Shown piece after piece: positions 1-5,815 of a DNA stretch of 13,497 bases. Positions within the stretch are counted from its first letter, which is position 1. Every line of letters begins with the position of its first letter. The stretch is from Clostridia bacterium (GTDB taxonomy: Bacteria > Bacillota > Clostridia > Christensenellales > CALWSW01), in NCBI GenBank assembly GCA_019421925.1, contig JAHZEH010000006.1, positions 10,151-23,647 of the forward strand, written 5' to 3'. A model generated the notes under the pieces. It did not search any database, had not been told where the DNA came from, and worked only from the letters and a program-made list of their open reading frames with translations. Both the position numbers and the translations under genes were made by a program.

Positions 1-61
1 TCCCCATGCTGCTGTTGTTTGCCCCCTCTCTCTGGCGTAAGAAATAGGTTTTGGGATGAAG

Positions 62-158
62 TTATCCACAGAATAGGGCGGAAAACCTGTGGATAACCTC
101 TGTAAAAACGTTGAAAACCCCCGTATTATCCACAAGTTATACACATAAGTGTGGATAA
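62..158. promoter_or_regulatory. Cluster of five DnaA boxes arranged as two inverted repeats
   Basis: Four perfect 9-mers TTATCCACA lie at 62-70 (+), 88-96 (-), 126-134 (+) and 150-158 (-). A fifth box, TTATACACA at 137-145 (+), also fits the TTATNCACA consensus. The first pair forms an 11-bp perfect inverted repeat (61-71 with 87-97) around a 15-nt loop. The second pair forms the inner part of a 114-170 hairpin, also around a 15-nt loop, with the fifth box inside that loop. Five consensus boxes in 97 bp is far above chance. Such clusters are known at oriC, next to dnaA/dnaN, and at DnaA-titrating or regulatory loci. No dnaA, dnaN or rpmH is visible here, so oriC cannot be claimed and a titration or regulatory cluster is equally possible. 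Confidence 0.8.
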
Positions 159-170
159 ACGGGGGTTTTT
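114..170. terminator. Bidirectional intrinsic terminator built around DnaA boxes
   Basis: A 16-bp stem (CCCCCGT at 118-124 with ACGGGGG at 159-165, then the boxes 126-134 with 150-158) has one bulged A at 125 and a 15-nt loop. It is followed by TTTTT at 166-170 on the plus strand. On the minus strand the complement of AAAA at 114-117 gives a TTTT tail. The minus-strand peptidase gene ends at 211, just before it, so this is its likely terminator. It could also stop a convergent plus-strand gene entering from the left edge. Confidence 0.7.
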
Positions 171-210
171 CTGTGGAGAGGGTGAGAAAAAGCCTGACAG
201 CTTTGGCTTG

Positions 211-1638
211 TTAGTCCACTGCCGAGAGGATCAGGGCCATGCACCAGGCGCAAGCTGTATCGATGTAGTCCATGGAGAGGGCGTCAATGGTGTCGGCCGG
301 GCTGTGGTAGGCCGTGTCGTCGTCGCTCTGGGCGATCATCAGGGCGGGCACGCCGATGGCCGTAAAGACGGCGTGGTCGGAGCGGTCCTCCTTGAGGAAG
401 GTTGGCAGGCGCAGGTCATAGCCCGAGAGTGCGACAGCGATGGAATTGGTGGCGAAGTTGGACTCCCCGTCGCTGGTATAGACGCGGGGTTCCCCGCCCG
501 CAGCGGCGGCAAACATGTCCAGATTGGCCACGGCCGCCAGCCTGTCCTTTTCCCCGGCCGTCAGATTCTGAACATAATAGGTTGAACCGATGAGGCCGTC
601 CTCCTCGCCCGTGAAGAACACAAAGCGCAGCTCATAGCCCAACTGGTCCTTCAGTGGGGCGGCCAGGCGGGCCAGCTCCAGCAGCAGTGCCACGCCCGCG
701 CCGTTGTCGTTGGCGCCTGGGGAGAGGGGATAGCTGTCATAGTGGGCGCACAGCAGAAGAATCTTGTCCCCCTGTCCGAGGCTGCCCTGGATGTTATAGC
801 TCTCGTAGTTCTGGGCGCCGAAGAGAACCGAGAGGACGCCGTGGCCCGTTTTGGGAAGGCCGTCCATGCTGTCCGCCCGGGCTACAATGGAGCCTCTCAG
901 GTTGTTCATGACGGCGAAGGCTGTCTGGCTGTCGCCCACCAGGACATAACCGGCGGGCTTGCCCAGATCCATGGCCTGGATAAGGCCGAGCAGGGGGGAG
1001 GTCACCGGTGCGATGACAATGCATCCCTCTACGGACTCGGGGATGGGGTCGTTCTCCCGGTATAAGAGGATAGGGCCGGAGACATTTCCCTCAGCTGAAC
1101 CGGTGATGGGCGTGAGCTCCACCGCGCCCGAGCCGGTGCTCAGGCGGTTGACGGCCGTGGCCCTGGTGAACCCCGTGGTCTCGGGGGTGAGGCGCTGTTT
1201 TGTGACGGTCAGCCCCGCGGCGGCGAGTTCCCGCTCAATCAAATTGCCAACGGCCTCCTCCTGGGCGCTGCCCAGGGGCCTGGACTGGCAGATCAGGCTG
1301 AGGGCGGCGAGGATACGCCCCCCGTCGGGCAGGGGGATGCTGCCGGAGGCATAGCGCTGTTCCCCGGGCGCGGGCAGCATGGAGGTGGGGAGCAGGGGCT
1401 GCTCCGTTGTGGCGGGCAGCGTGCTGGGCCCGGGGGTGGCGGTGGGAGAAGGCGTCAGGGCAGGCGTAAAGGAGGGCGCGGCAATGACTTCCATGCCGGG
1501 GCTTGCGCTGGGGCTGGGCGTGGGGGTGGGGGCAGGGGAGCCGCAGGCGGCAAGGCCCAGGCAGCAGAGGGCTGTGATCCCCGCCAGGACGCGCCGGGCC
1601 ATGCGCTGGACGCGGGGGGTGGATGCGGTGTTCTTCAA
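211..1638 (-). CDS. Secreted lipoprotein, M28-family zinc aminopeptidase
   Basis: This 475-residue protein probably removes N-terminal amino acids from peptides outside the cell membrane. The N-terminus is basic, then hydrophobic (about 14-31), ending in a lipobox L-A-A-C with the lipidated cysteine at 32. A low-complexity Pro/Thr/Ser spacer (about 34-90) follows, as is common for surface-tethered Firmicutes lipoproteins. Residues of about 180-275 look like a PA-type insert. The C-terminal half carries the M28 zinc pattern: H299 (AHYDS), D311 (GANDNGAG), E345-E346 (GEED), D374 (NLDM) and H445 (YHSPADT), all present, so it should be active. The start is a TTG preceded by AAGGA at good spacing; the next in-frame ATG (residue 13) would lose the basic N-terminal part of the signal peptide. 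It is transcribed away from the flavodoxin pair and ends in the 114-170 hairpin. The substrate cannot be read from the sequence. Confidence 0.9.
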   Translation of the reverse strand: MKNTASTPRVQRMARRVLAGITALCCLGLAACGSPAPTPTPSPSASPGMEVIAAPSFTPALTPSPTATPGPSTLPATTEQPLLPTSMLPAPGEQRYASGSIPLPDGGRILAALSLICQSRPLGSAQEEAVGNLIERELAAAGLTVTKQRLTPETTGFTRATAVNRLSTGSGAVELTPITGSAEGNVSGPILLYRENDPIPESVEGCIVIAPVTSPLLGLIQAMDLGKPAGYVLVGDSQTAFAVMNNLRGSIVARADSMDGLPKTGHGVLSVLFGAQNYESYNIQGSLGQGDKILLLCAHYDSYPLSPGANDNGAGVALLLELARLAAPLKDQLGYELRFVFFTGEEDGLIGSTYYVQNLTAGEKDRLAAVANLDMFAAAAGGEPRVYTSDGESNFATNSIAVALSGYDLRLPTFLKEDRSDHAVFTAIGVPALMIAQSDDDTAYHSPADTIDALSMDYIDTACAWCMALILSAVD

Positions 1639-1693
1639 GTCTTTATCCTTCCATTTCCGTGAGAATGGGTCTCATACCTCATCTTTTAAAAAC

Positions 1694-1702
1694 AGTATAA
1701 CA
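1694..1702 (-). promoter_or_regulatory. Extended -10 promoter for the M28 peptidase gene
   Basis: Read on the minus strand, TG-T-TATACT forms a sigma-A extended -10 element. The TTG start lies about 55 nt downstream. No good -35 hexamer is seen at 16-18 nt spacing, which an extended -10 can tolerate. This is a prediction from motif match only. Confidence 0.45.
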
Positions 1703-1753
1703 TGAATATTTGACCAGTTTATGAACTTCGACCAGAAACCTCCAAATCCCGGA

Positions 1754-1782
1754 TGATTTCCGCTTTTAGAATGTGATATGAT
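1754..1782 (+). promoter_or_regulatory. Extended -10 promoter for the flavodoxin-fold gene pair
   Basis: TATGAT at 1777-1782 is preceded by TGA at 1774-1776, giving a TGn extended -10. The -35 region (TGATTT at 1754-1759, 17-nt spacing) is poor. The predicted leader is about 28 nt long and carries an AGGAG Shine-Dalgarno at 1803-1807. Confidence 0.5.
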
Positions 1783-1816
1783 GAAAAAACAATCCAACGG
1801 ATAGGAGCATGAGAAC

Positions 1817-2332
1817 ATGGAGCAAAGCGGCGGAGAGGAGAGGCCGGCCCGGCTTCTCATTCACGACAGAGAGATTCCTTTTGCCGGGGAGGGGGAATAT
1901 GGGGCGGTTGTCCGTCCGGGCAGCCCGATACACCCCTGTACCGGGTGTTTCGGCTGCTGGGTCAGGACCCCCGGGCAATGCGTGATCCGGGACGCCTACG
2001 GGGATATGGGGGCCTGTATCGCCCAATGCGATGAGCTGGTCTTGGTCAGCCGGTGCTGCTATGGCGGCCCCAGCCCTTTTGTCAAGAATGTCCTGGACAG
2101 GAGCATCGGGTATATCCACCCCTGCTTCGTCATCAAGGGAGGGGAGATGCACCACAGGCAGCGCTACCCAAAGACGCTGATCCTGCGGTCCCTCTTCTAT
2201 GGGGACGGGCTGACCCGGGGAGAGCGGCAGACGGCGGAGAGCTGGGTGCGCTCCCTGGCAGATAATCTGTATTGCGAGGTACGGCAGGTGGCCTTTGGGG
2301 AGAGCGCCGCAGAGCTGGAGGGATTGCTATGA
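1817..2332 (+). CDS. Flavodoxin-family protein with a CxxCxxC motif (NADPH-FMN-reductase-like)
   Basis: This 171-residue protein belongs to the flavodoxin-like FMN_red / iron-sulfur flavoprotein group. It has a compact cysteine cluster C41-x2-C44-x2-C47-x7-C55 in the context CTGCFGCW..TPGQC, followed by a conserved I-R-D and a flavin-side loop around 79-96 (CYGGPSPFVKNVLDR). The cysteine spacing fits the CX2CX2CX4-7C pattern that binds [4Fe-4S] in Isf proteins, although many relatives are called plain flavodoxins. It lacks the usual N-terminal phosphate-binding GSP loop. An in-frame stop at 1802 shows this is not a mis-called start, and I recall relatives with the same short N-terminus. The Shine-Dalgarno AGGAG lies 9 nt upstream of the ATG. 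Its stop overlaps the start of the next flavodoxin-fold gene, so the two are co-translated and may form a pair. The substrate is unknown. Confidence 0.8.
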   Translation: MEQSGGEERPARLLIHDREIPFAGEGEYGAVVRPGSPIHPCTGCFGCWVRTPGQCVIRDAYGDMGACIAQCDELVLVSRCCYGGPSPFVKNVLDRSIGYIHPCFVIKGGEMHHRQRYPKTLILRSLFYGDGLTRGERQTAESWVRSLADNLYCEVRQVAFGESAAELEGLL

Positions 2333-3000
2333 GAATTGCGCTGATCAATGGGAGCCCCAAGGCCAAGGACAGCGCCTCGGGCTGCATCCTGCAGGGGTTT
2401 GCGGGGATGCTGGAGGAGGGAACCGGGCTGGGGCGCTTCCATCTGAGGAACGACCGGATAGAGGAGGAGGTATTCTCGGGCATCGCGGGATGCGATATGC
2501 TGGTGTTTGCCTTTCCTCTCTATGTCGATGGAATTCCCTCCCATCTCCTCCGCTGGTTGACGGTTTTGGAGGGGCGGCTCGCGGCTGACGGGAAAAAACG
2601 GCAGGTCTTTGCCATTGCCAACTGCGGGTTTTACGAGGGCTGCCAGGCCGATCTGGCCCTGGAGATGATGGAGCACTGGTGTGCCAGGGCCGGGCAGGCC
2701 TGGGGTCTGGGGCTGGGCGTTGGCGGAGGCGGGATGCTGGTTGGCCTGGACAAGATACCCATGGGAAAGGGCCCCAAGGCCAACTTGGGCAGGGCACTCC
2801 AGGGGATGGCCGGGCTCATTGGCCAGGCGGCTCCGGCAGAAAATCTCTATATCAATCCCAACTTTCCCCGGTTCCTCTACAAGGCGGCCGCCGAGATGGG
2901 GTGGCGGCATATGGCCAGGGAGAACGGGCTGGGGAGGGGAGAGCTCTCGCGGAAGGCGCCCCCTGCCACGGAGAGGGAGGAGTCAGCCCGTGAGGGATAA
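2329..3000 (+). CDS. NAD(P)H-dependent FMN-reductase-like flavodoxin-fold protein
   Basis: This 223-residue flavodoxin-fold protein starts with the strand-loop RIALINGSPK (residues 2-11), the usual FMN phosphate-binding loop. It has an isoalloxazine-side loop at 60-71 (FAFPLYVDGIPS) and a second loop at 97-105 (ANCGFYEGC). The last 50 or so residues are basic and poorly conserved in appearance. The start codon overlaps the upstream stop as ATGA, and GGAGGG lies just before it inside the upstream gene, so translation is coupled. The pair probably transfers electrons between NAD(P)H, flavin and an unknown acceptor (quinone, nitro or azo compound, or another protein). The function is assigned only to superfamily level. 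Confidence 0.8.
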   Translation: MRIALINGSPKAKDSASGCILQGFAGMLEEGTGLGRFHLRNDRIEEEVFSGIAGCDMLVFAFPLYVDGIPSHLLRWLTVLEGRLAADGKKRQVFAIANCGFYEGCQADLALEMMEHWCARAGQAWGLGLGVGGGGMLVGLDKIPMGKGPKANLGRALQGMAGLIGQAAPAENLYINPNFPRFLYKAAAEMGWRHMARENGLGRGELSRKAPPATEREESAREG

Positions 3001-3015
3001 TTCCGCAAGTATACC

Positions 3016-3049
3016 GCAGAAGCCCCCGGATGATTCCGGGGGCTTCTGC
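3016..3049 (+). terminator. Perfect 15-bp hairpin after the flavodoxin pair
   Basis: The arms at 3016-3030 and 3035-3049 are perfect complements around a TGAT loop, starting 16 nt after the stop of the second flavodoxin gene. The stem is strong and GC-rich, as in an intrinsic terminator, but no T-run follows on either strand (AATAAAAAGG on plus). It may instead protect the 3' end of the mRNA or need a protein factor. Confidence 0.5.
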
Positions 3050-3062
3050 CAATAAAAAGGGA

Positions 3063-3115
3063 TGCTCAAGGGGCGATGCCCCTTGAGCAGGGGGGCGGGG
3101 GACGGCGTCCCCCGC
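3063..3115. repeat. Two tandem GC-rich palindromes (intergenic repeat family)
   Basis: The first palindrome has a perfect 12-bp stem (3063-3074 with 3078-3089, loop GAT) with core CAAGGGGC/GCCCCTTG. The second has a perfect 9-bp stem (3095-3103 with 3107-3115, loop GGC) with core GCGGGGGAC/GTCCCCCGC. Both cores recur in the hdrC-hdrA gap at 11136-11280, which suggests a dispersed REP-like repeat family. They sit between the ends of two convergent transcription units. Confidence 0.7.
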
Positions 3116-3126
3116 AGACCTCCTCC

Positions 3127-3170
3127 CAAACAAAAGCAGGGCGCGGCCTCATGGCATACCGCGCCCTGCT
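3127..3170 (-). terminator. Intrinsic terminator of the fum-hdr-flx-frd operon
   Basis: On the minus strand a perfect 12-bp stem (arms 3159-3170 and 3135-3146, core GCAGGGCGCGG) with a 12-nt loop is followed by TTTTGTTT (3134-3127). It begins 15 nt past the last operon stop codon. This is a standard rho-independent terminator. Confidence 0.85.
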
Positions 3171-3185
3171 GGAAGAAACGAGGGG

Positions 3186-3482
3186 CTAGGCGGCGTCTGC
3201 GCCGGCCTCAGCCGCCTCAATTTTCTTGTTGCGGAAGTACAGGCAGATGTCCGTCCCCACCATGATGATGTTGGGGATATAGAACCAGAAGGCGAGGTTG
3301 AGATTGTTCGCCAGCAGTTTGGACACGATGCCGCAGATATAGCCGCAGAAGATGCAGATCAGGAACATGACGCTCTTGCCCCTGGTGGAGCGGGAGCGGT
3401 AGGAACGCAGGATGGACATGGGCCAGGAGACCCCGAAGCTGAGGATCATGAGGGTTTCCAGGACTTCAGCAAGCATTGGCAT
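3186..3482 (-). CDS. Small three-helix membrane protein, PQ-loop/SemiSWEET-like
   Basis: This 98-residue protein is the last gene of the operon, 21 nt after the fumarate reductase flavoprotein. Three hydrophobic segments lie at about 5-23, 37-56 and 62-82, and the C-terminal tail is acidic and Ala-rich. The first helix ends in SWPMSILRSYRSRSTRGKS, which resembles the proline-containing loop of half PQ-loop (SemiSWEET) proteins, and a Pro-Asn pair (80-81) is present in the third helix. Such proteins dimerise into small-solute carriers; a role in moving a dicarboxylate such as succinate is only a guess from position. It has no histidine at all, so it cannot ligate heme b as a classical FrdC/SdhC anchor does. 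The Shine-Dalgarno AAGGAG lies about 11 nt upstream of the chosen ATG. Family assignment is tentative. Confidence 0.7.
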   Translation of the reverse strand: MPMLAEVLETLMILSFGVSWPMSILRSYRSRSTRGKSVMFLICIFCGYICGIVSKLLANNLNLAFWFYIPNIIMVGTDICLYFRNKKIEAAEAGADAA

Positions 3483-3503
3483 GGGATTGGCTTCTCCTTA
3501 TTG

Positions 3504-5111
3504 TCAGGCTTCTTGGATCTCTTTGCGGCGGTAGTCGGGCAGGAGCTTGGGGGAGACCAGGCTGGTCTCGATGCCCGCGGCTTCGAGCGCCTCCTCAAAC
3601 TTGCGCACGTGGTCCAGGGAGAGCGCGCCCACCTTGACGTCCCTGAACTTCCGGGCCACCTGTTTGCCGGCGTTCCTGCCAAAGACAATGATGTCCAGCA
3701 GGGAGTTGCCCATCAGGCGGTTGCGACCGTGGATACCCCCCACAGCCTCGCCCGCCACATACAGGTTCTCCACGGCGGTCTGTCCGTCGGCCCCGATCTT
3801 GAGGCCGCCGTTCTGATAATGCAGGGTGGGATAGATGAGGATGGGCTCTTTGCGCATGTCGATGTCATACTTGAGGAACATGCGCAGCATGGCGGGCAGG
3901 CGCTTCTCCAGAGTGCCCTGGCCATGGATCATGTCGATCATGGGGGTGTCCAGCCAGATCCCGAAGCCGCCGGGGGTGGGAATGCCTTTGCCCCGCTCCC
4001 TGCATTCACGGATGATGGAGGCGGCGGACACGTCGCGGGTCTCCAGGGGATGCATGAAGGCCTCGCCCTCCCGGTTAACCAGCATGGCGCCCATGGAGCG
4101 CACCTTCTCGGTCACCAGCGCGCCGAAAATCTGGGAGGGATAGGCCGCGCCCGTGGGATGGTACTGGAGGGTGTCGGCGTAGAGCAGGGGGACGCCCGCA
4201 CGGTATCCCAGGATGAGGCCGTCCGCTGTCGCGCCGTAGTGGTTGGAGGTGGGGAAGCCCTGGTAGTGGAGCCTGCCTGCGCCGCCCGTGGCGATGACGA
4301 CCGTCTTGGCCCTGGCCACCATGAGCTCGCCCGTCTCCATGTTGAGCAGCACCGCGCCTGCGGCCTTGCCCTCGTCGTCCAGGATGAGCTCGATGGCGGA
4401 AGTGAAGTCCACGATTCGGATGCCCCGGTTCATGACCTCGTCGCGCAGAACCCGCATGATCTCCGCGCCGGAGTAGTCCGCGGCCGCATGCATCCTCTTG
4501 CGGGAGGTGCCGCCGCCGTGGGTGGTGACCATGGTGCCGTCCGGCTCCTTGTCGAACATAACGCCCAGCTCATTGAGCCACTTGATGGCGTCGGGGGCGT
4601 CCATGACCAGCTTGCTGAGCAGCTCGGGCCTGTTGGCGAAGTGACCGCCGCCCATGGCGTCCAGATAGTGGATAGCGGGGGGGTCGCCCGGCTTGTCGGC
4701 GGCCTGGATGCCGCCCTCGGCCATCATGGTGTTGGCGTCGCCCATGCGCAGCTTGGTGACAATCATGACGTCCGCGCCGCCCTCGTTGGCCTCGATGGCT
4801 GCGGACGCGCCCGCGCCGCCGCCGCCGATCACCAGCACGTCCACATCGTAGCGCACGTCCTGGAGGTCGATTTTCCTGTCCTTGATGCGGCTGTGGGCCT
4901 GGAGCAGGGCGGCCAGCTCTCTGGGAACCTTCTCGCCCTGGTTGGGGCCCATCTTCAGAACCTCAAATTCCTGTTCAATGTAATCGGGGTGGAACTGTTT
5001 GAGCAGCGACTCCTTCTCCTCCGCCGTCATGCGGCGGGGCTCGGCGGCCATACGCGCCCGGCGGGTGGCCTCCACTTTTTTGATGCTGTCCAGCATTTCG
5101 GTTGTCAACAT
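3504..5111 (-). CDS. Fumarate reductase/succinate dehydrogenase-type flavoprotein subunit
   Basis: This 535-residue catalytic subunit is predicted to reduce fumarate to succinate at an FAD. The FAD Rossmann motif VIGGGGAG is at 94-101. Active-site elements of the family are all present: H318 (QYHPTG), R338 (TEKVRSMG), H431 (HYQNGG) and R465 (HGRNRLMGNS). Two features differ from membrane fumarate reductases. The residue aligned to the covalent-FAD histidine is Asn (N127 in DANTMMAEGG), so FAD should be bound non-covalently, as in L-aspartate oxidase. There is also an extra hydrophilic N-terminus of about 85 residues before the Rossmann fold. The start is the ATG at 5111, preceded by AGGGGGG about 6 nt upstream; an upstream in-frame start at 5135 would overlap the previous gene. 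It follows the iron-sulfur subunit by 13 nt. L-aspartate oxidase is unlikely because of the iron-sulfur partner and fumarase in the operon. Confidence 0.9.
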   Translation of the reverse strand: MLTTEMLDSIKKVEATRRARMAAEPRRMTAEEKESLLKQFHPDYIEQEFEVLKMGPNQGEKVPRELAALLQAHSRIKDRKIDLQDVRYDVDVLVIGGGGAGASAAIEANEGGADVMIVTKLRMGDANTMMAEGGIQAADKPGDPPAIHYLDAMGGGHFANRPELLSKLVMDAPDAIKWLNELGVMFDKEPDGTMVTTHGGGTSRKRMHAAADYSGAEIMRVLRDEVMNRGIRIVDFTSAIELILDDEGKAAGAVLLNMETGELMVARAKTVVIATGGAGRLHYQGFPTSNHYGATADGLILGYRAGVPLLYADTLQYHPTGAAYPSQIFGALVTEKVRSMGAMLVNREGEAFMHPLETRDVSAASIIRECRERGKGIPTPGGFGIWLDTPMIDMIHGQGTLEKRLPAMLRMFLKYDIDMRKEPILIYPTLHYQNGGLKIGADGQTAVENLYVAGEAVGGIHGRNRLMGNSLLDIIVFGRNAGKQVARKFRDVKVGALSLDHVRKFEEALEAAGIETSLVSPKLLPDYRRKEIQEA

Positions 5112-5124
5112 GTCGTTCCCCCCT

Positions 5125-5799
5125 TTATTTCTCAATGTCGCGGTGGTTGTAGAGCTCTTTGAGCTCCTCCACCGGCTTTTGCATCAGGCTCTCGATAAGG
5201 GCGTTGAAATCGCCCCGTTCAATCTCCTCCACCCGGGCGGTGAGATGCTTGGCCTCGGGGGCGATGTACTTGCCGGTGATGCGGCGGGCCAGCAGGGCCA
5301 CCTGGGGGTGGGAGATGCCGGCGGGGCAGCGGGAGGAGCAGACGCCGCACATGACGCAGTCGAAGGACTCCTCGGCGCACTTCTCAAATTCGCCCCGCTG
5401 GGCGTAGGCGATGTACTGCATGACGTTCAGGCCCTGGGTGCAGCTCTTGGTGCAGGCGTTGCAGCCGATGCAGCTGTAGATCTCGGGATAGAGCTGCATC
5501 ATGACCGCCTGGGCGGGCTTGATCTTATTCATATCATAGACCTGCTTCTCCAGGGGGAAGAAGGGCAGGGTGGCGACATACATATTCTCCTGCACCTGGG
5601 TCTGACAGGCCAGGCAGGCGTGCAGTTCCCGGTCTCCCTTGATGCGGTAGATGGTGGCGCAGGCGCCGCAGAAACCGCCCCGGCAGCCGCAGCCGCGCAC
5701 GAGCTGGTAGCCCGCGTACTCCATGGCCCCCATGATGGTCAGGCTTGCGGGGACCTCGTACTGTTTCCCCATGAGGTAAACGTGAACCATATTTTCCAT
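5125..5799 (-). CDS. Fumarate reductase-type iron-sulfur subunit (SdhB/FrdB/TfrB-like)
   Basis: This 224-residue electron-transfer subunit pairs with the flavoprotein encoded 13 nt downstream. The N-terminal [2Fe-2S] ferredoxin domain has C39-x4-C44-G-x-C47 and C62. The C-terminal domain has two complete cubane motifs: C110-x2-C113-x2-C116-x3-C120 and C148-x2-C151-x2-C154-x3-C158-P. In E. coli FrdB and SdhB the second site lacks one cysteine and holds [3Fe-4S], the centre next to quinone. Here it has all four, so 2 x [4Fe-4S] is expected. The protein is about the length of FrdB and has no C-terminal CCG (HdrB-like) extension, unlike methanogen TfrB. The Shine-Dalgarno GGAGAGG lies 8 nt before the ATG; a second ATG at residue 4 is a less likely start. 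It probably connects the Flx-Hdr module to the flavoprotein. Confidence 0.9.
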   Translation of the reverse strand: MENMVHVYLMGKQYEVPASLTIMGAMEYAGYQLVRGCGCRGGFCGACATIYRIKGDRELHACLACQTQVQENMYVATLPFFPLEKQVYDMNKIKPAQAVMMQLYPEIYSCIGCNACTKSCTQGLNVMQYIAYAQRGEFEKCAEESFDCVMCGVCSSRCPAGISHPQVALLARRITGKYIAPEAKHLTARVEEIERGDFNALIESLMQKPVEELKELYNHRDIEK

Positions 5800-5815
5800 T
5801 GATTTTTCCTCTCCA

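Noticed and set aside
1..47. Possible C-terminal end of a plus-strand gene at the left edge (frame ending TAG at 45-47, hydrophobic then W-R-K-K).
   Set aside because: A second frame also closes nearby (TAA at 38-40), and with under 16 codons there is no way to tell coding from chance.
62..158. Calling this the chromosomal oriC.
   Set aside because: No dnaA, dnaN or rpmH is in the window and no clear AT-rich unwinding element was seen, so only a DnaA-box cluster is supported.
3501..5162. Long plus-strand open frame (553 codons) opposite the fumarate reductase flavoprotein.
   Set aside because: It is the antisense shadow of a high-GC gene: the minus-strand product has clear FAD and active-site motifs, while the plus-strand translation is Gly/Ala/His/Val-rich without any domain.
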